From Polymorphum gilvum SL003B-26A1 (GTDB taxonomy: Bacteria; Pseudomonadota; Alphaproteobacteria; Rhizobiales; Stappiaceae), in the NCBI RefSeq assembly GCF_000192745.1, contig NC_015259.1, positions 1,999,001 to 2,063,000 on the forward strand: a stretch of DNA of 64,000 bases. The letters are read 5' to 3'. The notes beneath the pieces were generated by a model. The model did no database searches and was not told the origin of the DNA. It worked only from the letters and a program-made list of their open reading frames with translations. This document shows, one piece after another, positions 63,277 to 64,000 of this stretch (positions are counted from its first letter, which is position 1; every line of letters begins with the position of its first letter). A program made the translations under genes and the position numbers.

Positions 63277-64000
63277 CCGTGGTGTCCCGCCATGGCATGG
63301 CCGATGGTGGCGCGGTCGGTGTCGCCGATCGGCGAGACATGGGTGATTCGCCCTTCCGACATGACCGCGACCGTGTCGGCAAGTTCCAGGATCTCATCGA
63401 GGTCTTCGGAGACCAGCAGCACTGCGGCGCCGCGGTTGCGCTGGTCCATGATCTGCGCGCGGATCTCGGCGACGGATGCGAAATCCAGACCGAAGCAGGG
63501 GTTTGCGACGATCAGGACGTCGACCTCTCCGGACAGTTCCCGGGCCAGGATGGCGCGCTGGACGTTGCCGCCCGACAGGTTCTCGATCGGCTCCTCGGTG
63601 GAGGGCGTCTTGACGCGGTAGGCAGCGATCAGGTCCCTGGCCTTGCGCCGCATCGGGGCCGGCGAAAGCCAGCCCCTGAAGGGCGAGATCGGCCGCTTGT
63701 CGAAGGTCCGGAACGCCATGTTCTCGGCGACGCTCATGCGCGGCACGGCGACGTTCCGCAGCGGCTCTTCGGAGAAGCCGAAAACCTTGAAGGCGTCCAT
63801 CTGGTTGCGCTGGGGCTCGTAGGGCTTGCCGTCGATGAAGATGCGCCCGTCCGAAGGCTGGCGCTGGCCGGACAGGACCTCGATCAATTCCGACTGGCCG
63901 TTGCCGGAAACGCCGGCGATGCCGAGGATCTCGCCCCTGCGGACCTTGAGGTTGACGGCCTCCAGCGCGGGCAGTTCGGCGTCGTCCTCGGCGAACAGGC
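63273..64000 (-). CDS. ABC importer ATPase, simple-sugar/nucleoside (BMP/RbsA) type, partial
   Basis: Only the C-terminal 242 codons are in the window; the gene continues past base 64000. The visible part is the second ATPase domain of a tandem (two-domain) ATPase: Walker A-like [13 protein letters not shown], signature [15 protein letters not shown], Walker [10 protein letters not shown] followed by CFGLDF, and the switch SEDLDEIL. Tandem ATPases of this sort serve sugar and nucleoside importers that use BMP-type binding proteins; the usual permeases would lie off the window. First seen gene of the amidohydrolase operon, implying import of its substrate. Confidence 0.9.
   Translation of the reverse strand, partial: LFAEDDAELPALEAVNLKVRRGEILGIAGVSGNGQSELIEVLSGQRQPSDGRIFIDGKPYEPQRNQMDAFKVFGFSEEPLRNVAVPRMSVAENMAFRTFDKRPISPFRGWLSPAPMRRKARDLIAAYRVKTPSTEEPIENLSGGNVQRAILARELSGEVDVLIVANPCFGLDFASVAEIRAQIMDQRNRGAAVLLVSEDLDEILELADTVAVMSEGRITHVSPIGDTDRATIGHAMAGHHG

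Overview
The window is about 64 kb of GC-rich, densely packed chromosome. It looks like a member of the Alphaproteobacteria, order Hyphomicrobiales (Rhizobiales); I cannot fix the genus from sequence alone. Support comes from gene order. The runs glyA-nrdR-ribD-ribE-ribH-nusB-thiL and (bamE divergent) ubiquinol-cytochrome c chaperone-DUF177-plsX-fabH-ihfA-MerR-tRNA-Pro are typical of that order. So are the LdtR/LdtP pair and the metal-site type of hemB. GTG starts and 4 to 8 bp stop/start overlaps are frequent, and high GC leaves many long antisense open frames that are not genes.

Layout. 1-6.3 kb: a small membrane-hairpin protein, the N-degron transferase bpt, an SLC13 transporter, an RDD protein, threonine ammonia-lyase and hemB. 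6.4-10.2 kb: a valine-degradation operon (isobutyryl-CoA dehydrogenase, 3-hydroxyisobutyryl-CoA hydrolase, a membrane protein, mmsB) behind a perfect 16-bp LiuR-like palindrome. 10.2-12.5 kb: the regulator LdtR and the L,D-transpeptidase it is known to control elsewhere. 12.6-18.7 kb: one-carbon, riboflavin and thiamine genes with nrdR and nusB. 18.7-22.3 kb: an MFS transporter and a K+-independent-type proton pyrophosphatase. 22.5-27.6 kb: outer-membrane, cytochrome bc1 and phospholipid/fatty-acid genes ending in tRNA-Pro(GGG).

27.6-37.4 kb is a compact exopolysaccharide locus: ligase/polymerase, initiating phosphotransferase, one GT4, a Wza-like lipoprotein, a Wzz/BY-kinase-like protein without a P-loop, a GNAT-fold protein and a deacetylase. 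37.4-44.1 kb holds COX15, metY, a CoA-binding protein, an enoyl-CoA hydratase, a degenerate Nudix protein and a Pit phosphate transporter. 44.2-47.3 kb holds two secreted proteins of unknown function, next to an IS1380-type transposase remnant. 47.3-52.4 kb is the sarcosine oxidase operon soxBDAG, in which soxG carries an apparent single-base frameshift. 52.6-58.9 kb has an acyltransferase/cytochrome P450 pair, a DUF423 protein, an M3 peptidase and an SH3 protein.

59.0-64.0 kb (window end) is a tightly overlapping minus-strand operon: ABC ATPase, isochorismatase-type amidohydrolase, AtzG/HpxX-like and AtzE/HpxY-like proteins, an MTHFSD/5-formyl-THF cyclo-ligase-like protein, an AtzH/HpxZ-like protein and a GntR regulator. 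It reads as an import-and-hydrolyse pathway for a small carbamoylated nitrogen compound (biuret-, carboxybiuret- or oxalurate-like). With its unexplained folate-enzyme-like member, it is the best candidate here for undescribed biology. No CRISPR array, rRNA gene, intact mobile element or recognised riboswitch was seen.
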